From an uncultured Saprospiraceae bacterium (GTDB lineage: Bacteria; Bacteroidota; Bacteroidia; Chitinophagales; Saprospiraceae): a DNA stretch of 64,000 bases. Both the position numbers and the translations under genes were made by a program. The stretch lies in assembly GCA_938001865.1 (NCBI GenBank), contig CALLAW010000055.1:44043-108042 (forward strand), given 5' to 3'. Shown here piece by piece: positions 1 through 8,171 of this stretch (position 1 is its first letter; every line of letters begins with the position of its first letter). The notes under the pieces were generated by a model. It was not told where the DNA came from. It did not search any database and was given only the letters and a program-made list of their open reading frames with translations.

Positions 1-240
1 ACTATTCTTCTCTCTCACCAAGCGATCAAAGAGGCAGCAGTCTATGCGATCAAAGAAGGTGATATCAACCAAATCTATGCTAACATTGTATTAGATAGTG
101 ATAGTATAGATGAGGTGCTTCTCAATAAGTATCTTGCACAATCATTACCAACATATGCCATACCTCAGAACTATCGTATCGTACAATCAATCCCTAGGAC
201 AGGAGCAGGCAAAGTAAATTACAAACTCTTATCAAAATGA
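1..240 (+). CDS. Adenylate-forming ligase / acyl-CoA synthetase-like enzyme, C-terminal end only (partial)
   Basis: The window opens inside this gene, so only the last 79 residues and the TGA stop are visible. They form the C-terminal subdomain of an ANL-superfamily (adenylate-forming) enzyme. The segment LPTYAIPQNYRIVQSIPRT followed by GAGKVNYKLL is the usual end of such enzymes, and the lysine in GAGK is the conserved catalytic A10 lysine. The stop overlaps the ATG of the next gene (ATGA), so it is translationally coupled to a carrier protein. The expected role is to activate an acyl or amino acid group and load it on that carrier protein. The substrate cannot be read because the substrate-binding N-terminal domain lies outside the window. 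Confidence 0.8.
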   Translation, partial: TILLSHQAIKEAAVYAIKEGDINQIYANIVLDSDSIDEVLLNKYLAQSLPTYAIPQNYRIVQSIPRTGAGKVNYKLLSK

Positions 241-485
241 CAATTGGAGAAGAAATAATCAGAATATTAAAACAAGACATCTTACAAGATGATGACTTTG
301 AAGTAGACTTAGAGACAGATCTACTCACCTCTGGTGCTCTAGACTCTATGGCTCTTATCCGATTGGTTGCCGCCATAGAGACACAGTATGAGATAAAGAT
401 ACCACCAACAGACTTGGTCATCGAGAACTTTATCAATATCCAATCTATCGAACAATATCTCAGTAATACACTAGCGAGTAAGTAA
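237..485 (+). CDS. Free-standing acyl/peptidyl carrier protein
   Basis: This 82-residue protein has the size and helix pattern of a discrete carrier protein. The motif LLTSGALDSMALIRLV contains the DS(M/L) signature, in which the serine takes the 4'-phosphopantetheine arm. It overlaps the upstream adenylate-forming enzyme by four bases and lies two bases before the NRPS gene, so all three are almost certainly one operon. The simplest reading is that the upstream ligase loads a starter group on this protein and the condensation domain of the NRPS takes it from there. Whether the cargo is acyl or aminoacyl is not shown by the sequence. Confidence 0.88.
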   Translation: MTIGEEIIRILKQDILQDDDFEVDLETDLLTSGALDSMALIRLVAAIETQYEIKIPPTDLVIENFINIQSIEQYLSNTLASK

Positions 486-487
486 CG

Positions 488-3400
488 ATGCAGAGAGCAC
501 TACCACTATCAAGATTTCAATCCAATATCTGGAAAGGACAGAAAGTCCGACCCGATGCACCACTGTACAATATGGTGTTTACCTTTGATATCCATGGAGA
601 GATTGATGTAGACAGATTTGGTCAGGCATGGAGTATCCTCGTGGATAATACCACAATACTCAAGCTCGTCGCTGACGAGTCAGACCCAGAGGCAATAAGT
701 CAAATGATAGGAGGTGAGCAGAGTCAGATCGAATATATCGATATCACTACACGACCCAACTTTGATCTGCAACAATGGTTAGATCAGCATCATGTCAGAG
801 ACTTTGACTTGACGCAGCAATCATACTACACTGCATTGATCAAGATCAGCGAGGGACACTATATCTGGTACTTCAATCAGCATCATCTCTTCACTGATGC
901 ATACTGCTTCCAAGTCCTCTATGAGAGACTCTCAGAGATCTATAGTCAATTGGAGTCTGGTGCTGACCACGTCACGATTAGTGATGATGGAGATGACTAT
1001 ATCCGTAACTTCGAAGCAGTGGATGGAGATCAATCTCGAGAGGATGCACTCTCTCATGCATTTAGGCAGAAGTCATTTTCACTCTATGGTGCTCAGTTTA
1101 GAGATCCTTCGGTGACGAGCTCTACGCGGACATTATTTGACCTCGAGTCGACCACTGTTGATGCAATATTAGCTAAGCTTGGAGAATTGAAGCTCAGGAC
1201 GTTTTCGGCTAATTTGGATCTCTTGGCATTTCTGATGTCCAATCTGGTGATTACGCTATCCAAGGTCTCTGATAATCATGAAGTGATCAATCTCTCCAAT
1301 ATCTTCTCTAAGCGATATACCAAAGACAGTAAGCAGATCGCAAGGCCACTCCTTGATATTCGTAATAGTAGTGTACGATTGGGAGATGCAGATACCTTCA
1401 AAGCGATCTATGAGCAGATCTACTCATTCCTCATCATGCGAGATGAAACAGATCATAAGATAGACGCATTACCGCCTGTAATTGTCAATTTTTTTGACCT
1501 CAACTTTGGACAGTTTGCTGGGAGAAATACGACTTGCAAGTGGCATCATTGTGGTCACATGGACGATCACCACTACCTGAGATTGCACATACATAGATAT
1601 GCATCAAGTGATGATCTACAGCTTGCATTTGACATCAAAGATGGACATGGGATTGAAGATTTAGGGCAGAGGTTCCACCAAGATTTTGTGCTGTCGATAG
1701 AGAGATTACTCGAGGTAAATGCAGAACTACCACTCAATCAACTCTGCCTACTAGAGGAAGTGGAACTCAAGCAGTTGCAAGAGGAGGTAGCCACTTGTAC
1801 GGATGTCACACTCTCTGACAACCTACATATCCAATACAAAATCCTACATGCACTCAAGACCTACGAGGACCAAACAGCCTTGGTCTACGATGGGAATGAA
1901 ATCTCATATCGAGTCCTCCGTGAGAGAGTATACTCAGTAGTACAATCAATACAGTCCAAGCAATATGGTGACAACCCTAAGGTGGTCGTATATCTAGAGA
2001 GATCTGATAATTATCTCTACGCAGTGCTTGGTAGCCTGCTAGCTGGAGCAGTATTCGTACCTGTACCGATTGCATTTCCGATAGAGAGACTAGAGTATAT
2101 CATCGACAATGTAGACGCAGACCTCCTCATCCATGCAGACCAAGATCTTGGTCAGCAGATCGCAGCTAACGTAGACTCATTGCAGATCAGTAAGATGACT
2201 AGTCAGACAGTTGATCGCATAGATTTGAGTATCTCCGATTGGGATGATGAGATGTACGTCCTCTATACATCAGGATCAACAGGTAAGCCCAAAGGTGTGA
2301 GCATTCCCTATGGAGCATTTAGCAACTATATTGATGCGATTACTGAGAGATATCTCGATGAGAGTATCTACCATATGCCACTCTTTACATCGGTGGGGTT
2401 TGACTTGACGATGACAAGTGTATTCTTACCTCTCTGTACTGGTGGGTCGATACATATCTATGGTGAGGATACTGGGATCGATCTCTCTATCCAAGATGTG
2501 CAGCTTGACACGAGGATCAATTGCTTCAAGTGTACTCCATCACACCTCAGGCTCATCGATGACCAAGGAATACGAGCTAATGTAAAGTCAATTATCGTAG
2601 GTGGTGAAAATTTTCCAAGTGACTTAGCACAGCGGATCACTGAGCAAGCTAATGGTCCTCTTGCGATCTATAATGAATATGGACCGACGGAGGCGACAGT
2701 GGGCTGCATCGTACATCAGTATAGGAGTACGACCAATGGGGACAGAGTCGCTGTACAGATCGGACAACCACTCAATAATTACTTCGCATATGTAGGGAAT
2801 GATGTGGGGACACCTCTCCCTCGAGGGACAGTAGGAGAGCTCTATATCGGTGGGATCGGATTAGCCAAGGGGTATGTCAATGATCCTACTCAAACACTAG
2901 AAAAATTCAAAGAAGGAAATGCCTATATCTCAGGGAGATATTATCGATCAGGGGACTATGCTAGAGTCAATGATGATGGCCAATATGAGTACCTAGGAAG
3001 GACTGACAAGCAAGTCAAGATCGCTGGTGTACGGATCGAAATAGGCGAAGTCGAAAGTGCTCTACTCAATCACGAAGCCGTAGAGGAGTGTGTCGTAGTA
3101 GCTCATACATCAGGTAAGGCCGTCAAAGAGGATTATACTTACTGTGGGACATGTGGATTGCCATCTAACTATCCCAATGCTGACTTTGATGACAATAATA
3201 TCTGCGGATATTGTAGAAGTTTTGAGAGCTATGAAGCCAAGGTAGATAAGTACTTCAAGACAGAGGAAGACTTCAAGGAAATCTTTGAGCAGACAGCAGT
3301 CCAGAGTCCAGAGTATGACTGTATCATGCTCTACAGTGGAGGTAAGGATAGTACCTATGCACTCGGTAAGCTCGCGGAGATGGGACTCAGAGTACTGGCA

Positions 3401-4576
3401 TTCACACTTGACAATGGGTATATCCCTAATAGCGCAAAAGATAATATCACTCGTGTTGTCAGAGCTCTTGGCGTCGATCACATGTTTGGCACTTCTCCAG
3501 CGATGAATGCCATCTTTGTAGAGAGTCTCAAGACTCACTGCAATGTCTGTAATGGATGTTTCAAGACTATCTACAATATCAGTCTCAAGGTCGCATTCCA
3601 AAAAAATATCCCATACATCGTGACTGGACTATCTCGTGGTCAGTTCTTTGAGACTAAGCTATCCGAAGAGCTCTTCTGGAAGCCTATGGATGATGTCAAA
3701 GAGATCGAACGGACACTCTTCGAAGCTCGTCAAGCATATCACACAGTCAAGGATACCGTCTATGACAAAGTCAACGGAAGCTTCATCGAAGAGAATAATG
3801 TCTTGGATAAGGTCAGGATACTAGACTTCTATAGATATCATGATGTGACCCTCAAAGAGCTCTATGATTATATCAATAATAGACTCCCTTGGGTCAGACC
3901 AGACGATACTGGAAGATCTACTAACTGTATTATCAATAAGCTCGGAATCTATATCCATAAGCAAGAGAAAGGCTATAGTAACTATGCATTTCCATATAGC
4001 TGGGATGTCAGGACTGGACATAAGACCAAGGAAGAGACGATCGATGAGATAGAGGAGTATATCGACGAGCAAGAGGTCAAGCAGATGATCAGTGAGATTG
4101 GCTATCAAGAGACACATCATACGGCACAACTCATCGCTTACTACAGAGGAGACCAAGCCTCTCCTGAAGAGTTGAGAGCATCGCTGAGGGAGAGTCTACC
4201 GTACTATATGATCCCATCTAAGTATGTGAGACTGGATCAATTCCCACTGACAGCTAACGGTAAGATAGATACCGAACAGCTCAAGCAGACCCGAGCATCC
4301 AATAAGAAGGTACTCATCCACCCTAGCAATGAGATAGAAGAAGCACTGTTGCCTATCTGGCAGGAAGTGCTGGAGATAGAGGCACTGAGTATCGATGATG
4401 ATTTCTTCGATATTGGTGGGACTTCTCTCGAGGCAATCAGGATCGCCGCAAGAGTAGAGAAGACGCTTAATTATAAGTTGTCGGTCAACTACGTATTTGA
4501 GTATCCGAGTGTCCAAGCTCTCTCTCAGTATATCATGGATGATATGCTCGCCATCATCGCTGCACAATCCAACTGA
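488..4576 (+). CDS. Single-module NRPS: C - A interrupted by an ATP-pyrophosphatase domain - PCP
   Basis: This 1362-residue nonribosomal peptide synthetase has a condensation domain (about residues 1-430, active-site HHLFTDA at 132-138). An adenylation domain follows (about 440-1270), with YTSGSTGKPKGV, YNEYGPTE, A8 GRTDKQVKIAG at 837, A9 LPYYMIP at 1237 and A10 LTANGKID with K1259. The carrier domain at the end has GGTSL with S1313. The adenylation pocket aligned to GrsA reads D639 L640 T643 K681 I703 G705 E730 V738 G739 K1259, which differs by one residue from the published asparagine code DLTKLGEVGK. Between A8 and A9 sits a roughly 330-residue Cys-rich PP-loop domain, listed separately. 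There is no thioesterase or reductase domain, so the release route is unknown. The first step of the domain order suggests an acyl starter joined to Asn. The fusion is intact in one open frame. Confidence 0.9.
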   Translation: MQRALPLSRFQSNIWKGQKVRPDAPLYNMVFTFDIHGEIDVDRFGQAWSILVDNTTILKLVADESDPEAISQMIGGEQSQIEYIDITTRPNFDLQQWLDQHHVRDFDLTQQSYYTALIKISEGHYIWYFNQHHLFTDAYCFQVLYERLSEIYSQLESGADHVTISDDGDDYIRNFEAVDGDQSREDALSHAFRQKSFSLYGAQFRDPSVTSSTRTLFDLESTTVDAILAKLGELKLRTFSANLDLLAFLMSNLVITLSKVSDNHEVINLSNIFSKRYTKDSKQIARPLLDIRNSSVRLGDADTFKAIYEQIYSFLIMRDETDHKIDALPPVIVNFFDLNFGQFAGRNTTCKWHHCGHMDDHHYLRLHIHRYASSDDLQLAFDIKDGHGIEDLGQRFHQDFVLSIERLLEVNAELPLNQLCLLEEVELKQLQEEVATCTDVTLSDNLHIQYKILHALKTYEDQTALVYDGNEISYRVLRERVYSVVQSIQSKQYGDNPKVVVYLERSDNYLYAVLGSLLAGAVFVPVPIAFPIERLEYIIDNVDADLLIHADQDLGQQIAANVDSLQISKMTSQTVDRIDLSISDWDDEMYVLYTSGSTGKPKGVSIPYGAFSNYIDAITERYLDESIYHMPLFTSVGFDLTMTSVFLPLCTGGSIHIYGEDTGIDLSIQDVQLDTRINCFKCTPSHLRLIDDQGIRANVKSIIVGGENFPSDLAQRITEQANGPLAIYNEYGPTEATVGCIVHQYRSTTNGDRVAVQIGQPLNNYFAYVGNDVGTPLPRGTVGELYIGGIGLAKGYVNDPTQTLEKFKEGNAYISGRYYRSGDYARVNDDGQYEYLGRTDKQVKIAGVRIEIGEVESALLNHEAVEECVVVAHTSGKAVKEDYTYCGTCGLPSNYPNADFDDNNICGYCRSFESYEAKVDKYFKTEEDFKEIFEQTAVQSPEYDCIMLYSGGKDSTYALGKLAEMGLRVLAFTLDNGYIPNSAKDNITRVVRALGVDHMFGTSPAMNAIFVESLKTHCNVCNGCFKTIYNISLKVAFQKNIPYIVTGLSRGQFFETKLSEELFWKPMDDVKEIERTLFEARQAYHTVKDTVYDKVNGSFIEENNVLDKVRILDFYRYHDVTLKELYDYINNRLPWVRPDDTGRSTNCIINKLGIYIHKQEKGYSNYAFPYSWDVRTGHKTKEETIDEIEEYIDEQEVKQMISEIGYQETHHTAQLIAYYRGDQASPEELRASLRESLPYYMIPSKYVRLDQFPLTANGKIDTEQLKQTRASNKKVLIHPSNEIEEALLPIWQEVLEIEALSIDDDFFDIGGTSLEAIRIAARVEKTLNYKLSVNYVFEYPSVQALSQYIMDDMLAIIAAQSN
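3125..4111 (+). other. PP-loop ATP-pyrophosphatase / amidotransferase-like domain embedded in the NRPS adenylation domain
   Basis: Residues about 880-1208 of the NRPS do not belong to an adenylation domain. They contain a four-Cys zinc-ribbon-like start (C886xxC889 and C906xxC909), the PP-loop SGGKDSTY at 950-957, a second cluster C1018xxC1021xxC1024, and a late STNC motif (C1147). This order resembles the N-acetyl sugar amidotransferase family (WbpG/WbuX/PseA-like, TIGR03573), in which ATP activates an amide oxygen before nitrogen attack to give an amidine. Related PP-loop enzymes insert sulfur (tRNA thiolases) or make nitriles (QueC). All visible key motifs are kept, which suggests an active enzyme. 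Insertions between A8 and A9 are known for methyltransferases and other tailoring domains. I know of no characterised case with this domain, but I could not search for one. Confidence 0.8.
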
Positions 4577-4577
4577 T

Positions 4578-5903
4578 GTGGCCAGGATACTGATACTGCA
4601 TAGTGGACTCACTGGGATGACTCATGCTTGTATGGGCCTTACTCACAGACTCTCGACACAGAGTCATCAGATATGGACTGGTACACTGAGAGACGTAGAT
4701 CAGATACTCAAGGTAAATGGCATGCAGAGATATCCACTCCCATCAGTAAGCCTCGATCTCAAGTCACTCAATACTCAGCTGAGCAACCAATCTGATACTG
4801 GATCTCCTACCAGAGCACAGTTATACACGGCATATCATGATCAATTTGAATTTGGACAGCTCAACGCATTTATTGATTCAAATCAGATAGACTTATTGCT
4901 CATAGATATCGAGTTGCATGAGTACATTAGCTATGTGTCTACTCTGAGTATTCCGATGCTCTTAGTGAGTCAGTGGTTTTCTCTGTGGCAATCATCTGCC
5001 AATACTCCACTAGATGCTAAGACTCTGCCCAGAACTCTGCTAGGGCGGCAAGTCCAATGGATGATCCATAAGGCTACAAGATATCTGCGTACAACAGTCA
5101 AGAATATTACTACCCAAGGGATAAATCGCCGAAGCTATCTGCTCCGATTAATGAAGCAATATCACGTCGATATCAACAGCCTACAGTCATATACATTTCC
5201 ACTTCCATTTACTTATCTTGATCTGCCAGTTATCTCGATGACACATCCTGATCTGGAGATAGATCGACACAGTCGTGCAGGACTTACGTATGTCTACCCG
5301 ATGGTATATAGCGATCGCAAGCAAGAGGTATCAGCAGTATTTGAGACAGTATTTACGCAAGTGCTAGAGCAAGTGTCTTCCTCTCAGAAGAGACTCATCC
5401 TTGTCAATTATACGACCATGGATAACAAGTCATCCAATATAGATAATCTCCTCAGTGTCCTCCAAGGGCTAACTGACTGTATCAGCATCATATCACTCGG
5501 TGGAGCATATGATCGTTACCAAAGCTACCAATCTGATCATGTCCATCTCTACCGTAGCATCCCTCAATTGATGGTACTAGAGCATGCAGATCTGTCTATC
5601 CATCATGGTGGTATCCATACGATCAATGAGTGTATCCACTATAAGGTGCCTATGTTAGTCTTGAGTGGCGGGATGTATGATCAGAATGGTTGTGCTCTCA
5701 GAGTACAGCAGTATGGATGTGGGATAGCTCACTTTGAGAGTCAGATCTCGAGGAGTCAATTAGAGGCATCTCTCACAGACTTACTTACTGATCCCGTCTA
5801 TCGTCGCAAGATCGAGGAGCTCCATGCATCATACCAAGATGCTCTCAAGGCCAGCCCATTAGAGACTCTGATCAGTCAGACTCTTCGGTCGTCTGATACT
5901 TAG
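4578..5903 (+). CDS. UGT-type (GT1 family, GT-B fold) glycosyltransferase
   Basis: The reading frame enters from within the NRPS gene, but its first credible segment is RILILHSGLTGMTHACMG, a typical GT-B first strand and glycine loop. I therefore place the start at GTG 4578, one base after the NRPS stop. This gives 441 residues. The C-terminal half carries the nucleotide-sugar-binding signature of macrolide/UDP-glycosyltransferases: IHHGGIHTINE (HHGG at 342-345), then VPMLVLSGGMYDQNGCALR (DQ at 368-369). Such enzymes move a sugar from a nucleotide donor to a small acceptor. Its tight coupling to the NRPS suggests that the peptide product is glycosylated. An upstream ATG start within the NRPS is possible but less likely. 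Confidence 0.8.
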   Translation: MARILILHSGLTGMTHACMGLTHRLSTQSHQIWTGTLRDVDQILKVNGMQRYPLPSVSLDLKSLNTQLSNQSDTGSPTRAQLYTAYHDQFEFGQLNAFIDSNQIDLLLIDIELHEYISYVSTLSIPMLLVSQWFSLWQSSANTPLDAKTLPRTLLGRQVQWMIHKATRYLRTTVKNITTQGINRRSYLLRLMKQYHVDINSLQSYTFPLPFTYLDLPVISMTHPDLEIDRHSRAGLTYVYPMVYSDRKQEVSAVFETVFTQVLEQVSSSQKRLILVNYTTMDNKSSNIDNLLSVLQGLTDCISIISLGGAYDRYQSYQSDHVHLYRSIPQLMVLEHADLSIHHGGIHTINECIHYKVPMLVLSGGMYDQNGCALRVQQYGCGIAHFESQISRSQLEASLTDLLTDPVYRRKIEELHASYQDALKASPLETLISQTLRSSDT

Positions 5904-5952
5904 AGTCATGATCGTGGAAGTCTAGGAATAGGGAAGGGCTAGGTAATGTCAA

Positions 5953-6978
5953 TTAAGTGCTAGACTCTTCTATGATGGACAAGATGTATTGAGTCGTATC
6001 GATTTGGGATGAGAGAAAATTTTCTTTTTTCTTTTGCCAGTCAGATTGGAGGTTGGGGTTGCTCAGTAGAGACTTGATTTGAGACTTGATCTCTTCGATA
6101 TCAGTCAAATGGTAGAGGAGGTCATAGCTGTCTTGAAGATAGTCGATGTAACCGAGTGAGATAGTATTGATATAGATGCTAGGCACACCGAGTAGAGCAG
6201 CCTCACAGGCAGTAGTAGCACCCTCACCGATGACCATACTTGAGTAGTAGAGAGCATCGTGTAAGTAATCACTCGGTAAGTTATACTCTAAATGCTTGAA
6301 CTCTTGCTCGAGCTCATACTCCGAGGTGATGAAGACCTTGCCATGGGCTTCGAGGATCTCGATGATTGCTTGCTTCCCAGCGTGGGAGATGCCAGATTGA
6401 TTGATGTCATGTGTTGCATCCCAAGACACAAATCTCAGTATGAAGTATGGCTGATCTGCAGTGACTCCGAGCATCTCTAGGACCTCTACTCTTGGAGAGA
6501 AGTTGTGTGGATGGAGATATGCTAACTCATGGAATCCTTTGTACTTTCTTTGCTTCTTACCGAGATCTTTAGTAAACCACTCAGGAGTATGGATTTCATT
6601 GGCAAATGGTCTGAAGAATGCAATCTGCAACTTGGCATGCTCAGTATCTGTGAATACAACTGTCTTGATACCAAGTAACCATCCGACATGTGATCCTCTG
6701 ATGGCTACGATACCCATGATGATATCTGGGCGATGCTTGATACAGTAGTAGAGGAGTTTGATGTCGTGGACGATGAGTTTCCAGAGTTTGGCGATGAGAG
6801 AGATTCCAATAGATCCCATCGGATAGTACTGTACGTTCTTCTCATCGAGGAGCTTGTATGCGAGAGGCTTATCACTTGCTGCTACGAGACATTGGTGACC
6901 CTGCTTGGTGAGTATTTGGTGAGCATGATACATAAAGTGTACATGAGCTGCATGGTTGACATCAAAGAGGATTTTCAT
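5953..6978 (-). CDS. DUF354-family protein (GT-B/epimerase-like fold)
   Basis: This 341-residue protein begins MKILFDVNHAAHVHFMYHA, which matches the start of DUF354 proteins, a family with a fold like UDP-N-acetylglucosamine 2-epimerase and MurG-type transferases. The typical GEGATTACEAALLGVPSIYI stretch near residue 255 would form the nucleotide-sugar site. DUF354 members are found in polysaccharide and glycolipid loci, and their exact reactions are poorly known. It ends 50 bases from the convergent glycosyltransferase gene. The GT2 gene and the cyclodeaminase-like gene lie upstream on the same strand. The spacing of about 50 bases to the GT2 gene suggests co-transcription. The function in this locus is inferred only as sugar-related. 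Confidence 0.75.
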   Translation of the reverse strand: MKILFDVNHAAHVHFMYHAHQILTKQGHQCLVAASDKPLAYKLLDEKNVQYYPMGSIGISLIAKLWKLIVHDIKLLYYCIKHRPDIIMGIVAIRGSHVGWLLGIKTVVFTDTEHAKLQIAFFRPFANEIHTPEWFTKDLGKKQRKYKGFHELAYLHPHNFSPRVEVLEMLGVTADQPYFILRFVSWDATHDINQSGISHAGKQAIIEILEAHGKVFITSEYELEQEFKHLEYNLPSDYLHDALYYSSMVIGEGATTACEAALLGVPSIYINTISLGYIDYLQDSYDLLYHLTDIEEIKSQIKSLLSNPNLQSDWQKKKENFLSSQIDTTQYILSIIEESST

Positions 6979-7027
6979 GGATAGGAGTGTCTATTGATTG
7001 TCAAAGTGTAGATATGGAGTAGCAGCC

Positions 7028-7975
7028 TTATGATTCACCGAGTTTTTCTTTTTGATTTTTGAGGACGTCTTCTATCAGTTTCCTATTGCGTCCAAGGAGA
7101 TCACCGATGATCCCAAGTGCAAAGAGATTAAATGAGAAGGAGATCAAGATACTTCCGATGATTAACGACTGGATCTTACCGCTGCCATCGTGTACGAGGA
7201 AGTATTGGTAGAGAAATCTCACTATGGGTATCATACCCAAAATAAAGAATACGATACCAAGACTGATAAATACTTTGAGTGGCTTGTACAGGGCAAATGT
7301 CCTCAGTGCTCCGAATCCACTCTTCCTGATATGCTCCCACATATTGCTAAAGAGTCTTGATGGTCGAGTGGGCTTATTGGTACTGATAGGGATGGATGCT
7401 AACTGTAGTCTCTTCTCTGATGCTTGGATAGTTGAGTCAAGCGTATAGCTAAATTTTTCGGTAATATTAATCTCTAGGAGGGCATCTTTGCTATAAGCTC
7501 TGAATCCTGATACTGCATCTTTGAGCTGGTCTTCACCACTGAGTAAGACCACCATTTTGGTTCCGATCCATTGGAAACATTTTTTGATCTTAGAGAAGTG
7601 AGCAACGTTGGCCGTGCCTCTGTCTCCGATGACGATGTCTGCCTCTCTATTGAGTATTGGTTGGATTAATTGAGGGATAAACTGTCCTGGATACTGATTA
7701 TCACCATCTGTATTGACAAGGATATCTGCCCCTTTGCTTAGAGCATATAATACTCCCTTCTGGAAGCTGATTCCGAGTCCTTTGTTACCGATATTCTGGA
7801 TGATATGAGTGACATTGAGCTCTCTAGCGATCTTTACTGTCTCATCACTGCTGCCATCATCTACGATCAGTATTTCTACTTGATCTACTCCTGGGATGTC
7901 TCTAGGGATCTCCTTGATGACTGTGGCGATTGTTTTCGCTTCATTCAGACATGGTATTTGTACGATTAATTTCAT
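7028..7975 (-). CDS. GT2 family glycosyltransferase with two C-terminal membrane helices
   Basis: This 315-residue protein starts with a GT-A domain (VQIPCLNEAKTIATVIKEI; VDDGSSDE at 39-45; the metal-binding DGD at 90-92). It ends with two hydrophobic segments (VFISLGIVFFILGMIPIV and LIIGSILISFSFNLFALGII). This layout is that of polyprenyl-phosphate glycosyltransferases such as DPM1/ArnC relatives, which load a sugar on a lipid carrier at the inner face of the membrane. It is followed by the DUF354 gene on the same strand. A 196-base gap separates it from the upstream cyclodeaminase-like gene, so that one may have its own transcript. Donor sugar and acceptor are not evident. Confidence 0.85.
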   Translation of the reverse strand: MKLIVQIPCLNEAKTIATVIKEIPRDIPGVDQVEILIVDDGSSDETVKIARELNVTHIIQNIGNKGLGISFQKGVLYALSKGADILVNTDGDNQYPGQFIPQLIQPILNREADIVIGDRGTANVAHFSKIKKCFQWIGTKMVVLLSGEDQLKDAVSGFRAYSKDALLEINITEKFSYTLDSTIQASEKRLQLASIPISTNKPTRPSRLFSNMWEHIRKSGFGALRTFALYKPLKVFISLGIVFFILGMIPIVRFLYQYFLVHDGSGKIQSLIIGSILISFSFNLFALGIIGDLLGRNRKLIEDVLKNQKEKLGES

Positions 7976-8171
7976 GTATGCTGGAGTTTGCTGCAGATGC
8001 TTATCACTTACTGAGGAGGTGGGGTGTGCATCTTCTCTGAGCTGTAGTTGTATGCAGCACGTACAGGTACTCTATGCAATCGTCATGCTTGATCACAATA
8101 GAGGGAGTTTGGGGAAGCAGAGGAGTTGTTGTCATCATACTTATCGAAGTCTCTTGCATCTCATCATTAGC

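Noticed and set aside
3110..3601. 163-codon open frame antisense to the NRPS insert
   Set aside because: It lies fully inside a well-supported domain on the other strand, has no recognisable motif and reads as a shadow of the coding strand.
4497..4577. Start of the glycosyltransferase at an ATG inside the NRPS gene
   Set aside because: The 27 extra residues overlap the carrier domain code and precede a perfect GT-B first strand; a GTG at 4578 fits better.
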